Below, piece after piece: positions 21,571 to 29,672 of a DNA stretch of 33,259 nt. Position numbers and translations under genes: made by a program. The notes under the pieces were generated by a model. That model did no database searches and had not been told where the DNA came from. It saw nothing but the letters and a program-made list of their open reading frames with translations. Source of the DNA: Fidelibacterota bacterium (GTDB taxonomy: Bacteria > Pseudomonadota > Alphaproteobacteria > Rhodospirillales > Rhodospirillaceae); NCBI GenBank assembly GCA_947476895.1, contig CANJRX010000025.1, forward strand, positions 1-33,259, in the 5' to 3' direction. Numbering within the stretch: the first letter of the stretch is position 1; each line of letters opens with the position of its first letter.

Positions 21571-22989
21571 TTGAGTAGCGTTCCCCTCATCGTGGACCTG
21601 GACGGCACCCTGATCCGCTCGGATCTGCTGGTGGAATCCGCGCTGGCCTATATCAAGCCGAACCCTTTGCGCGGTTTCCAACTCCTCGGCTGGCTCGCGG
21701 GAGGTAAGGCCAACCTTAAAGGCCATCTAGCAGCGGCGGTGACGCTCGACGTTGCGCATCTGCCGTTCGATTCCGCCGTGTTGGCGATGATCGCGGAAGA
21801 AAAAGCCAAGGGCCGGCCAATTATTCTAGCGACCGCAAGCCACAGGAAATTTGCGGACCAGGTCAGCGCTCATCTGGGGCACTTCGATTTCGTGATGGCG
21901 ACGGACGGTGCTGTTAATCTGTCCGCGAATGCCAAGCGGGATGCGCTGGTCGCGAAGTTCGGCAAAGGCGGCTTCGACTATCTGGGAAATTCGGCCGACG
22001 ATCTGCCGATCTGGGCTGCGTCGGGGCGCGCCTATGCGGTTAACCCCTCCGACGCTGTCGAGCGCAAGGCGCGGGCCCTAGGCAATCTTGAGCACGTTTT
22101 TAAATCGAATCCCGGCGCGTCCTGGACGAAGGCGATGCGCCTTCATCAGTGGGCCAAAAATCTGCTGCTCTTTGTGCCACTACTCGCGGGCCACCGTGTC
22201 GCCGAGATTCCGTTGCTCGTGAATGCGGTCATCGCCTTTATCGTTTTTGGACTGTGTGCTTCCAGTGTCTATCTGCTGAATGATTTGTTTGATTTGGCCG
22301 ATGACCGGCAGCACCCTACCAAACGTGATCGACCTTTTGCTTCGGGAAAGCTTGATATCCGCTTGGGTCTTATCGCCGTCCCACTTCTGCTGATCGCCGC
22401 TTTTGCCGGAAGTATTGCGGCACTTCCTTGGCAGTTCACTGCAGCGCTCTCCACTTATTATGTCCTTACCCTCGCGTACTCTCTCGGACTCAAACGCTTG
22501 ATGATGATCGACGTCACAGTGCTCGCGCTCCTCTATACGCTGCGCGTCATCGCGGGCGCTTTCGCGATTGAAGTGGAACCGACGTTCTGGATATTGGCCT
22601 TCTCAATGTTCATCTTTCTCAGCTTCGGTCTGGTGAAGCGCTACACCGAACTTCATCAGCTGCGCCTTCGCAGCAGCGACGAGAAGGCGCGCGGCCGGGG
22701 GTATTCGCTCGATGATCTCGGCATGATCTCGGGTCTGGGCGCGGCGTCGGGCTATATCTCGGTGCTTATTTTAGCGCTGTATATCCAGGATCAGTCGACC
22801 GTAGCCCTTTACCGCCATCACGAGGTCATATGGCTCGCGTGCCCGCTGCTTCTTTTCTGGATAAGCCGCGTATGGCTTCTCACCTATCGCGGCCAAATGC
22901 ATGAGGACCCCGTGGTCTTTGCCTTCAGCGACCGCGTCAGCCTCGTTGTCGGCGTTCTGTTCGGCCTCGTGTTCTGGTTGGCCACGTGA
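21571..22989 (+). CDS. HAD phosphatase-UbiA prenyltransferase fusion (decaprenyl-P phosphoribosyltransferase-like)
   Basis: This is a 472-residue two-domain protein. Residues 1-195 form a HAD phosphatase with 'IVDLDGTLI' (Asp9-x-Asp11), a Thr/Ser motif in 'ILATASH' and 'LGNSADDLPI'. Residues about 200-472 are a UbiA-type membrane prenyltransferase with 'YLLNDLFDLADDRQHPTKRDRP' (Asp-rich motif) and 'YTLRVIAGAFA'. UbiA members of this group (Rv3806c in M. tuberculosis) attach phosphoribose from PRPP to decaprenyl phosphate. The HAD part could remove the 5-phosphate, a step mycobacteria assign to a separate protein. The start is TTG (21571). The stop overlaps dprE1 by GTGA. With DprE1/DprE2 next, a DPPR-synthase role is strongly favoured over ubiquinone synthesis. 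Confidence 0.87.
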   Translation: MSSVPLIVDLDGTLIRSDLLVESALAYIKPNPLRGFQLLGWLAGGKANLKGHLAAAVTLDVAHLPFDSAVLAMIAEEKAKGRPIILATASHRKFADQVSAHLGHFDFVMATDGAVNLSANAKRDALVAKFGKGGFDYLGNSADDLPIWAASGRAYAVNPSDAVERKARALGNLEHVFKSNPGASWTKAMRLHQWAKNLLLFVPLLAGHRVAEIPLLVNAVIAFIVFGLCASSVYLLNDLFDLADDRQHPTKRDRPFASGKLDIRLGLIAVPLLLIAAFAGSIAALPWQFTAALSTYYVLTLAYSLGLKRLMMIDVTVLALLYTLRVIAGAFAIEVEPTFWILAFSMFIFLSFGLVKRYTELHQLRLRSSDEKARGRGYSLDDLGMISGLGAASGYISVLILALYIQDQSTVALYRHHEVIWLACPLLLFWISRVWLLTYRGQMHEDPVVFAFSDRVSLVVGVLFGLVFWLAT

Positions 22990-24305
22990 GCGACGAGACC
23001 CTCACCTCCTGGGGCGCCTATCCGCATTTTCCGCAAAGCGGGCACATGTGCACGTGGCGTAGTCGACTTGCTGAAAACTTCGCGGACGTTGTCGCGCGCC
23101 ACGGCACGACCTTGCCCTTTGGTAAAGGCCGCAGCTACGGCGACAGTTGCCTTGCGGCAAGCGATCACGTGCTCAGCCTGCGGCGGCTGGACCGATTGAT
23201 ATCTGCCGATTGGCAAACGGGAACGATTGTCGCCGAAGCCGGCATGACCTTGGCTGATGTTCTCAAAGTCGCCATTCCGCGCGGATGGTTTCTTCCCGTG
23301 ACACCCGGCACCAAATTTGTGACCCTCGGTGGCGCGGTGGCTAACGACGTGCACGGCAAGAATCATCATGTGCGGGGAACGTTCGGGCGACATGTGCGCA
23401 CCTTCGGTTTGCTGCGGTCCGACCGCGGGCAAGTTGTTTGTTCTGCAAATGATGATGCCGACCTATATGCCGCGACCATCGGCGGTCTTGGGCTGACCGG
23501 CATCATTGAATGGGTAGAACTTCAACTAATACCCATTCGATCCAGCCAGCTGACGGTCACCACCGTACGTTTCAATACGCTCGACGACTTTTTTGCCCTC
23601 TCGGATGAACTCGACGGGAAGAACGAATACACAGTCGCGTGGATCGATGGCTTTGCACGCGGGGCGTCCAAAGGGCGCGGGGTGTTCACAGCGGCGAACC
23701 ATGCCGACACCGGTGATCTATCTGTTGCCGCTGGGAAAAACCTGGCCGTGCCGTTTCATCTACCGGTTCTGGCGGCTGGTGGGGCGTTGCCCCGGCTTTT
23801 CAATTCACTGTATTTCCACAAGCACGCCGCCCATCGCCGCGTAGACCCCACGGGTTACGAGCCGTTCTTCTACCCCCTCGATGGCATCGGCCATTGGAAC
23901 CGGCTTTACGGCCGTCACGGTTTTCAGCAATTTCAGTGCGTGATTCCACACAAAACCGCACAGCCAGCGCTGCAACACATTCTTGAGACCACCGCCCGCA
24001 GCGGCGGTGGTTCTTGTCTCTCGGTCTTGAAGCGCTGCGGCGACTTAGCATCGCCCGGATTGATGTCGTTTCCCATGCCCGGGATTTCGTTGGCTATGGA
24101 CTTCCCCCAAACGAACACGCTGGATAAGGTGGTTTTCCCGCAACTAGACAGCATCGTGCGCGAAGCTGGCGGCAGACTTTATCCTGCCAAGGATGCCCAT
24201 ATGACGGCTGAAGATTTCCGCCGATTTTACCCCGCGTGGTCGCGCGTCGAAGCTACGCGAGATCCGGCTCTCTGCTCGCGCTTTTGGAAACGGGTCACCG
24301 CGTGA
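22986..24305 (+). CDS. dprE1: DprE1-like FAD oxidase (decaprenylphosphoryl-ribose 2'-oxidase)
   Basis: This is a 439-residue FAD oxidoreductase of the VAO/PCMH fold. The N-terminal FAD-binding region (about 40-180) has 'GKGRSYGDSCLA' and 'GGAVANDVHGKNHHVRGTFG', matching the DprE1 'DIHGKNHH' block (His123). The C-terminal substrate domain contains 'LYPAKDAHMT' with Lys402, the equivalent of Lys418 in the mycobacterial enzyme. DprE1 oxidises the 2'-OH of polyprenyl-phospho-ribose, the first half of epimerisation to arabinose. The position equivalent to benzothiazinone-reactive Cys387 is Ala370 ('GISLAMDFP'). The start GTG overlaps the preceding TGA, and the next gene overlaps likewise, indicating translational coupling. 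Confidence 0.88.
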   Translation: MSDETLTSWGAYPHFPQSGHMCTWRSRLAENFADVVARHGTTLPFGKGRSYGDSCLAASDHVLSLRRLDRLISADWQTGTIVAEAGMTLADVLKVAIPRGWFLPVTPGTKFVTLGGAVANDVHGKNHHVRGTFGRHVRTFGLLRSDRGQVVCSANDDADLYAATIGGLGLTGIIEWVELQLIPIRSSQLTVTTVRFNTLDDFFALSDELDGKNEYTVAWIDGFARGASKGRGVFTAANHADTGDLSVAAGKNLAVPFHLPVLAAGGALPRLFNSLYFHKHAAHRRVDPTGYEPFFYPLDGIGHWNRLYGRHGFQQFQCVIPHKTAQPALQHILETTARSGGGSCLSVLKRCGDLASPGLMSFPMPGISLAMDFPQTNTLDKVVFPQLDSIVREAGGRLYPAKDAHMTAEDFRRFYPAWSRVEATRDPALCSRFWKRVTA

Positions 24306-25039
24306 GCAAAGTTCTGATCATCGGCGCGACGTCCGCCATTGCCATCGCCTGCGCCCGGGAATGGGCGAAGGAAGGAACGGCGTTTTTTCTCGTGGGGCGC
24401 AATGCGCGTGACCTCGATGATGTGCGCGCGGACCTGGCCGCGCGCGGCGCGACGGCGCAAACCCACGTACTCGATTTCGCCGCTACGGAAACCTATCCCG
24501 CCGTTTTCGAGCAATGCTTTGCTGCCCTGGGCCGCGTAGACATCGCGCTGATTGCGCACGGCAGCCTGCCAGATCAAAAGCAGTGCGAGGCCGACGCGGA
24601 TATCGCCATGCGCGAGTTCATGTTGAATGCCGGCAGCGTCATACGGCTGCTGACATTACTCGCTGCGAGAATGGAGCCGCAGAAAAGCGGCGCCATCGCT
24701 GTACTATCGTCGGTGGCGGGTGATCGCGGACGGCCCACCAATTATCTTTATGGTTCCGCCAAAGCCGCCGTCACCACATTCTGCGACGGCTTGAGAGCGC
24801 AGCTGTTCAAGTCAGGCATCCATGTTCTCACGGTCAAGCCGGGCTTTGTCGACACGCCTATGACACGCGGCTTGCCGATCCCGGGTATTTTGCTGGCCCA
24901 ACCGCGCACGGTCGCGCGCGATATTTTAGCCGCGCTCAAAAGCCGCAAAGGCGTTCTCTACACGCCGTTCTTCTGGCGTCCCATCATGTGGATTATTCGC
25001 ATGATCCCGGACGGCGTGTTTAAAAAACTCAATCTCTGA
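24302..25039 (+). CDS. dprE2: DprE2-like SDR reductase (decaprenylphosphoryl-2-keto-ribose reductase)
   Basis: This is a 245-residue short-chain dehydrogenase/reductase. It has a 'IIGATSAIAIACAREWA' nucleotide-binding loop (degenerate TGxxxGIG, typical of DprE2), 'LSSVAGDRGR' with Ser136/137, and the Tyr150-x-x-x-Lys154 pair ('YGSAK'). It should reduce the keto intermediate from DprE1 to complete the ribose-to-arabinose epimerisation on the polyprenyl carrier. The long frame starts upstream, but the GTG at 24302 overlaps the dprE1 stop (GTGA) and begins right before the Rossmann strand, so I use it. The 3' end overlaps the convergent acyltransferase gene by 11 bp. Confidence 0.87.
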   Translation: MSKVLIIGATSAIAIACAREWAKEGTAFFLVGRNARDLDDVRADLAARGATAQTHVLDFAATETYPAVFEQCFAALGRVDIALIAHGSLPDQKQCEADADIAMREFMLNAGSVIRLLTLLAARMEPQKSGAIAVLSSVAGDRGRPTNYLYGSAKAAVTTFCDGLRAQLFKSGIHVLTVKPGFVDTPMTRGLPIPGILLAQPRTVARDILAALKSRKGVLYTPFFWRPIMWIIRMIPDGVFKKLNL

Positions 25040-26177
25040 CGGTGGTGTGGTGAAAGAGCTTGTTGAGGGCCCGGCGCGACGGCTTTTCGACCACGCTCCA
25101 CACCACATACGATAAACCGATAATGAGAACGAGGAACGCAACAAACATGCCCGCGTTATAGCCATCGGGCGTATGCCAGCCTTGCGCCAGCATTACGCGG
25201 ATTACCACCTGATGCAGCATGTAGGTCGAAAAACTAATTTCGCCTAAGACCACCAGAGGCCGCCACGACAGTAGTTTGGCGATATAGCCGCCTTCCAGCG
25301 CCAGCACCAGAACGAGTGCTCCCAGAAAAATCGCCGAGGCGTGAAACCGTATCCAAAGCACAACGGCATTGGAAACGTGCTGCGCTTCTAAAGCTGCGGC
25401 CACGTGTTGAAAGGAAACCACGGCCACAATGGCGACGCCGAGCGTCACGGCTTCAAGCCCCGTAAAGCCTAACTTGCTTAATTTTAGACGCGCCTTCAGG
25501 GGCGCCCACGCGGCGGCGGCGTAAATACCGCAGACAAATTCCAGAAAGCACGCGAGCGGACTGATGGACATCATGCCGTGCGACGTTGCGTGAGTCACAA
25601 CGTCCGGCCCATAGGGCGGCAAGTTGAGCCCCAGTGATATCGCAAAGGCTGCGCCAACACCCAGTATCGCCGCCGCAAATGGAACCCACCGTTTCCAGTA
25701 AAATCCTGCGATGACCAGCGGATATAACAGATAGAAGAACATCTCGGTCGAGATGCTCCAGGACGGCCCATTGAACGAAAAATAGTACATGGGCACGGGC
25801 ACGGCCGCATGGAGCATGGAAATATTCGCAAGGGCGGGCAGGGCCGCGGGCTGGTTCATCGCCCATTGCGTGGAGGGGAATAACGCCACGCACAGCAGAA
25901 ACGTAAGGGCGTGTGTGGGCCAAATTCTGGAAAACCGCGCGCCCCAAAAGTTCAAAACGCCGGCGCTGCTATCTATGCGGCCATAGGTGTAAGTGATGAT
26001 GAAGCCCGACAGCACAAAAAAGAAATCAACACCCGCGCCCAACATGAATTCGATTTCCGAGGGGATAACAAATCCCAGCGGCGAATGTGATGTGTGCAGC
26101 AGTACGATCAGGAAAGCCGCAAAGAACCGCGCCGAGGTCAGAGGCAGTATTTTATGGCGCGCTGACTCGGGCGTCAT
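25029..26177 (-). CDS. Acyltransferase-3 (OafA/YrhL-type) membrane O-acyltransferase
   Basis: This is a 382-residue integral membrane protein of the acyltransferase-3 family with about ten helices. Typical marks are 'LTSARFFAAFLIVLLHTSH' (helix 1, catalytic-type His), 'GVDFFFVLSGFIITYTYG', 'RFSRIWPTHALTFLL' and 'GPSWSISTEMFFYLLYP'. Such proteins add acetyl or other acyl groups to surface sugars. Here the SGNH domain seen in some relatives is absent but a separate SGNH-like gene sits 6 bp upstream on the same strand, so the two probably work as a pair. The substrate is likely the glycan built by neighbouring genes. Confidence 0.9.
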   Translation of the reverse strand: MTPESARHKILPLTSARFFAAFLIVLLHTSHSPLGFVIPSEIEFMLGAGVDFFFVLSGFIITYTYGRIDSSAGVLNFWGARFSRIWPTHALTFLLCVALFPSTQWAMNQPAALPALANISMLHAAVPVPMYYFSFNGPSWSISTEMFFYLLYPLVIAGFYWKRWVPFAAAILGVGAAFAISLGLNLPPYGPDVVTHATSHGMMSISPLACFLEFVCGIYAAAAWAPLKARLKLSKLGFTGLEAVTLGVAIVAVVSFQHVAAALEAQHVSNAVVLWIRFHASAIFLGALVLVLALEGGYIAKLLSWRPLVVLGEISFSTYMLHQVVIRVMLAQGWHTPDGYNAGMFVAFLVLIIGLSYVVWSVVEKPSRRALNKLFHHTTVRD

Positions 26178-26183
26178 GTCGCT

Positions 26184-27197
26184 CTAGGGCTTTTCTAAAA
26201 GCTTAGGCAGGACGTCGGCGTCCAACCAGGTTGCAATACATTCCGCCAAGACGCCGTGCAGCTTCTTGTTGGGATGATTGTTGCCCACGATGTGCGTTTC
26301 GTCATGGTTGGTGCGTTCAAGACCACTGCAGTCCTGATGGGGAAAGGTCTGCCCTTCGAACACAGGGCCGCTCATTTGCGGGTAGTCCTCTGTGATGACG
26401 ACTGCAAAGGCCATGTTTTTCTGTGCAGCGAATACGGCAAACTGATCGAGCACAAGACGGGTCACGGGAATGGCTTGATCGACGGTGTTGTAAACCACCG
26501 ACCGCAGCAAACGATCATGCACCAACGTTAACGCCGCAGAATGCTTCTCAAGCGGCCAATCTTCAATGATCTTGAAAGGGTGAAACTCCAATGCGCCGCC
26601 GCGCAACGTGTAATGCGGCGGCGAGATGCGGCGGCCCTCGCTGTCCGAGATCGAATACACCCACGCCTGATCCGAGACGTTACGTAAGGCGTGGCTGTCA
26701 CTGAAGGTCAGCAACATCAGTTTCGGTTTATCGGGCCCATAAAATTTGTCGTAGGCGCGCTCGGCCATCAGCAAGGCCTGCACGCTGCTATATCCGCCGC
26801 TGCCGAAATTTTCGAACCACAGGTTTGGATAACGTTCAGCCAACAGGTACATGAAGCTGTCTTCATCGCGTACGCCGTAAGCCTGGGCGTCGCTGCCGCC
26901 CACGACCATCACGGGGATGCGGTTGCCCGCGGGCATAGCCTGGTCCGGGCGCGAAGCGCGGCGGTTGAAGTCCCAGAAGGTCATGGGCGCGGGGTCTTCG
27001 CCGATGGCGGTGGAGACGCCCGGCTTATTGATCCAGCCCAACTCAGGATCGGGAATTGACCACGTTGTGTTCACGCCCGGGGTAAAAAACGGATTGACCA
27101 CCACGACGCGCGGCTTGAATCCCGCCATGCGCGTTGCAAGCTCAGCGCCGCCGAGGGAGACCGTAAGCGCGATAAGAAAAAGGAATAGATTTTTCAC
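26184..27197 (-). CDS. SGNH/GDSL-hydrolase-like exported protein (AlgX/AcX type)
   Basis: This is a 337-residue protein with an N-terminal signal or anchor ('LFLFLIALTVSLGGAE'). 'MVVGGSDAQAYGVRDEDSFMYLLAERYP' gives Ser102 at the SGNH block I position. 'NFGSGGYSSVQALL' is block II/III-like, and 'NNHPNKKLHGVLAECI' the C-terminal His block (His308). In active SGNH enzymes the residue two before that His is Asp; here it is Asn306. It starts at GTG 27195-27197 with no obvious ribosome site. The co-directional acyltransferase-3 gene 6 bp downstream suggests joint O-acetylation of a surface glycan, the membrane protein passing acyl groups and this one transferring them. Whether Asn306 abolishes activity is open. 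Confidence 0.72.
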   Translation of the reverse strand: MKNLFLFLIALTVSLGGAELATRMAGFKPRVVVVNPFFTPGVNTTWSIPDPELGWINKPGVSTAIGEDPAPMTFWDFNRRASRPDQAMPAGNRIPVMVVGGSDAQAYGVRDEDSFMYLLAERYPNLWFENFGSGGYSSVQALLMAERAYDKFYGPDKPKLMLLTFSDSHALRNVSDQAWVYSISDSEGRRISPPHYTLRGGALEFHPFKIIEDWPLEKHSAALTLVHDRLLRSVVYNTVDQAIPVTRLVLDQFAVFAAQKNMAFAVVITEDYPQMSGPVFEGQTFPHQDCSGLERTNHDETHIVGNNHPNKKLHGVLAECIATWLDADVLPKLLEKP

Positions 27198-27315
27198 TAA
27201 GGAGGCTCGCCGATATTTCAGCTGCGTTTATACACCAGATAGCATTCCGAGACCAAGGAAGCTGGCCAATCTGCGGCGGCGCGCTAGAATGGGCGGGTCA
27301 TTTGGGGAGATCATC

Positions 27316-28152
27316 ATGCCGCAACCAAGTCCATGGGCGCATCAGCGCCGCGCCGGCGTCGCCGACGACATTGATTTCGAGATCAAAGGCCAGGAACTGC
27401 AGTTCGTCGAGATCGAACTCGATCCGGGCGAAAGCGCGGTCGCGGAAGCAGGCGCCATGGTCTGGAAAGACGCATCCGTCGGCATGACGACAGTCTTCGG
27501 CGACGGGAGCGGCGGCAGTGATGAAAGCTTTGCCGGCAAACTTCTCGGTGCCGGCAAACGGCTGGTCACCGGCGAGAGTCTGTTCACCACGGTTTTCACG
27601 CATAACGGCCAAGGAAAAGCCCGCGTCGCTTTTGCATCGCCGACGCCGGGCGCGATCTTACCCCTGCGTCTGGCCGAGTACGGCGGCCAGCTCATCTGCC
27701 AGAAGGATAGCTTCCTAGCCGCGGCCAAAGGCGTTTCCATCGGCATCTTCTTTCAGCGGCGCGTGATGACGGGGCTTTTCGGCGGCGAAGGTTTCATCAT
27801 GCAGAAGCTGGAAGGCGACGGCTGGATTTTTGTCCAAATGGGCGGAACGGTTGTCGAGCGCGAACTGGCGCGCGGCGAGGAACTTCATGTCGATACCGGA
27901 TGTCTTGCAGCTTATACGCCGACAATTGATTTCGACCTGGTCACTGTAGGGGGAGTCAAAAGTGTCTTGTTCGGTGGCGAGGGCCTGTTCTTCGCGCGCC
28001 TGCGCGGTCCCGGCAAAGTTTGGATTCAGTCGTTGCCATTCTCGCGCTTGGCCGGCCGCATGCTGGCCGCCGCCGGAAGTCGCGGTGGTCAAAACCGTGG
28101 CGAGGGGTCTGTGCTCGGCGTGCTCGGCGATATTGTGGGCGGGAACCGTTAA
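27316..28152 (+). CDS. AIM24/TIGR00266-family protein
   Basis: This is a 278-residue protein of the AIM24 (TIGR00266) beta-barrel family, of unknown function. Marks are the early 'ELQFVEIELDPGESAVAEAGAMVW' and repeated glycine-rich turns, 'GGEGFIMQKLEGDGWIFVQMGG', 'LHVDTGCLAAYTPTIDFDL' and 'GGEGLFFARLRGPGKVWIQSLP'. The frame is open upstream to about 26917, but that part overlaps the divergent SGNH gene; the ATG at 27316 follows GGGGAGA, so I use it. It begins a three-gene plus-strand unit with the two genes below (gaps of 5 and 9 bp). Its presence in a glycan locus has no clear explanation. Confidence 0.87.
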   Translation: MPQPSPWAHQRRAGVADDIDFEIKGQELQFVEIELDPGESAVAEAGAMVWKDASVGMTTVFGDGSGGSDESFAGKLLGAGKRLVTGESLFTTVFTHNGQGKARVAFASPTPGAILPLRLAEYGGQLICQKDSFLAAAKGVSIGIFFQRRVMTGLFGGEGFIMQKLEGDGWIFVQMGGTVVERELARGEELHVDTGCLAAYTPTIDFDLVTVGGVKSVLFGGEGLFFARLRGPGKVWIQSLPFSRLAGRMLAAAGSRGGQNRGEGSVLGVLGDIVGGNR

Positions 28153-28157
28153 GCGCT

Positions 28158-28754
28158 ATGGGTTGGCTCAAAGACACAGCCTTGTTCCAAGGGTTGCGCG
28201 CGTGGCGCAAACGCCAGCGTTACCGCAGCATTGAAAAACTTCCGTCGCGCGTTTTCATGCAGACATCGCTGCTTTCGGCGCTGGCAAAGCGCGGGTGTCG
28301 CCGCATGTTTTCGGTCGGCGCGCAGTCTTATAATCTTCCGTTTTATCGCGACTGCGGCGCGCTCGACATTGGCGTCTGGAGCATGGACTACGATCCGCTC
28401 AGCGCCAGATACGGCGCACCCCAAGGTCACTTTGTGGGAGATGTGCGCCAGGTCGATACTTTGGTGGCGGGACAGAAGTTCGACGTGATCATTCTCAACG
28501 GCATCTTCGGCTTCGGCATCAATACCAAAGAAAATGCTGTTCTGACGATAGAGGCCATTGAACGCATCGCTGCGCCGGGCGCGGTGTTTGTTGTGGGCTG
28601 GAATCCGGGTCTGACCAGCGACGCGGAAATTCTGGTCGTACGCGCGCGTTTGAAATCGCTTGCCCTGGTGGATAATTCCCCTGCGATTGAATTTCCGCCG
28701 CAAGGACAGCAAGCTTATCCGCACCGTTACGAATTTTTCAGCTTTGCCGCATAG
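28158..28754 (+). CDS. SAM-dependent methyltransferase-like protein
   Basis: This is a 198-residue protein with a basic N-terminus and a class I methyltransferase-like Rossmann core: 'RRMFSVGAQSYNLPFYRDC' (motif I-like), 'SMDYDPLSARYG' (acidic residue after strand 2) and 'QKFDVIILNGIFGFGINTKENAVLTIEAIERIAAPGAVFVVGW' (motif IV/post-IV region). Motif I lacks the usual GxGxG, so methyltransferase activity is uncertain. The protein resembles small methyltransferase-fold proteins of sugar-biosynthesis loci. The start codon ATG lies 5 bp after the AIM24-type stop. It may methylate the glycan, but binding without catalysis is also possible. Confidence 0.65.
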   Translation: MGWLKDTALFQGLRAWRKRQRYRSIEKLPSRVFMQTSLLSALAKRGCRRMFSVGAQSYNLPFYRDCGALDIGVWSMDYDPLSARYGAPQGHFVGDVRQVDTLVAGQKFDVIILNGIFGFGINTKENAVLTIEAIERIAAPGAVFVVGWNPGLTSDAEILVVRARLKSLALVDNSPAIEFPPQGQQAYPHRYEFFSFAA

Positions 28755-28763
28755 AATTTCACA

Positions 28764-29672
28764 GTGACTCTCGTAAAAGACATTTGGCGTGTTGGTTTTG
28801 TAAAAGCACCCTTGCAAGACCTGTTGCGGGCGGGAACGCTTGCCGGGCAGCGCGTCACGTGGCTGCCCGATATGCCGCACCTATGCTTTGCCGCCGATCC
28901 GTTTGGTCTTTGGCGAAATGAGAAGCTATACGTCTTTCAGGAAATCTACGATTACCGCGAACGCATCGGCAAAATCGAGGTTCTGACCTTCGATGCCGGT
29001 CTAAATCTTTTAGATCGGCGTATGGCGTTGGAAGAGCCGTGGCATCTTTCCTATCCCTTCCTGATTGAGGAGGGCGGCGAAACCTACATGCTGCCGGAAG
29101 CGCACAAATCTGGCCGCCTGACCCTTTACCGTGCCGCGGAGTTTCCGCACCGCTGGGTGCCCGTTCAAACCATCGCGCTTGATCACGTCGCGATCGACGC
29201 AACGCCGCTATTTCACAATGGCCTGTGGTGGCTGTTCCATACGCCTGCGACAACGCGGGCCGAAAAGGTGAGCGCGCTACACGTCGCTTACGCCGAGCGC
29301 CTCACCGGACCTTGGACGTCCCATCGCGGCAACCCGGTTCATTTTGACCCTTCGAGTGCGCGTCCGGGCGGCACGCCGGTCGTTATCGACGGCGTTATCG
29401 TTCTGCCGGTCCAGGATTGCCGTCATACTTATGGTGGCGGTATGAAGGCCTTGCGCATTTCACGCCTCACGCCCGAACATTTCGAAGCCACGGCCAGCGA
29501 CGTCATTCCGGGTCCCGATAACCGCGAGGGCTATACCGACGGCTTCCACACCCTCACGGCAGCCGGGCCGCTCACGTTCATCGATGCCAAGAAATTCCAT
29601 CTCTCGGCTCATACGCTGGCGTTAGACGTAAGCCATTTCCTCCGGAAAAAGCTGCGTCGCCGCTCCGCGTAA
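28764..29672 (+). CDS. GH43-like beta-propeller protein (glucosamine-IPC-transferase N-domain type)
   Basis: This is a 302-residue soluble protein with five-bladed-propeller features: 'FAADPFGLWRNEKLYVFQEI', 'HLSYPFLIEEGGETYMLPEA', 'AIDATPLFHNGLWWLFHTP' and 'RPGGTPVVIDGVIVLPVQDC'. These repeats (an Asp-Pro-Phe or Asp-Ala-Thr-Pro, then a short Gly/Trp hairpin) are like GH43-fold enzymes and the N-domain of glucosamine inositolphosphorylceramide transferases, often encoded beside glycosyltransferases. The start appears to be GTG at 28764. It probably acts on or builds an arabinose-like or glucosamine-like glycan. The last 51 bp overlap the convergent GT4 gene, whose C-terminus matches its tandem paralogue, so both ends look genuine. 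Confidence 0.72.
   Translation: MTLVKDIWRVGFVKAPLQDLLRAGTLAGQRVTWLPDMPHLCFAADPFGLWRNEKLYVFQEIYDYRERIGKIEVLTFDAGLNLLDRRMALEEPWHLSYPFLIEEGGETYMLPEAHKSGRLTLYRAAEFPHRWVPVQTIALDHVAIDATPLFHNGLWWLFHTPATTRAEKVSALHVAYAERLTGPWTSHRGNPVHFDPSSARPGGTPVVIDGVIVLPVQDCRHTYGGGMKALRISRLTPEHFEATASDVIPGPDNREGYTDGFHTLTAAGPLTFIDAKKFHLSAHTLALDVSHFLRKKLRRRSA

Noticed and set aside
26917-27315. N-terminal extension of the AIM24-type protein
   Set aside because: The frame is open but antisense to the SGNH-like gene; GGGGAGA and the ATG at 27316 give the natural start.
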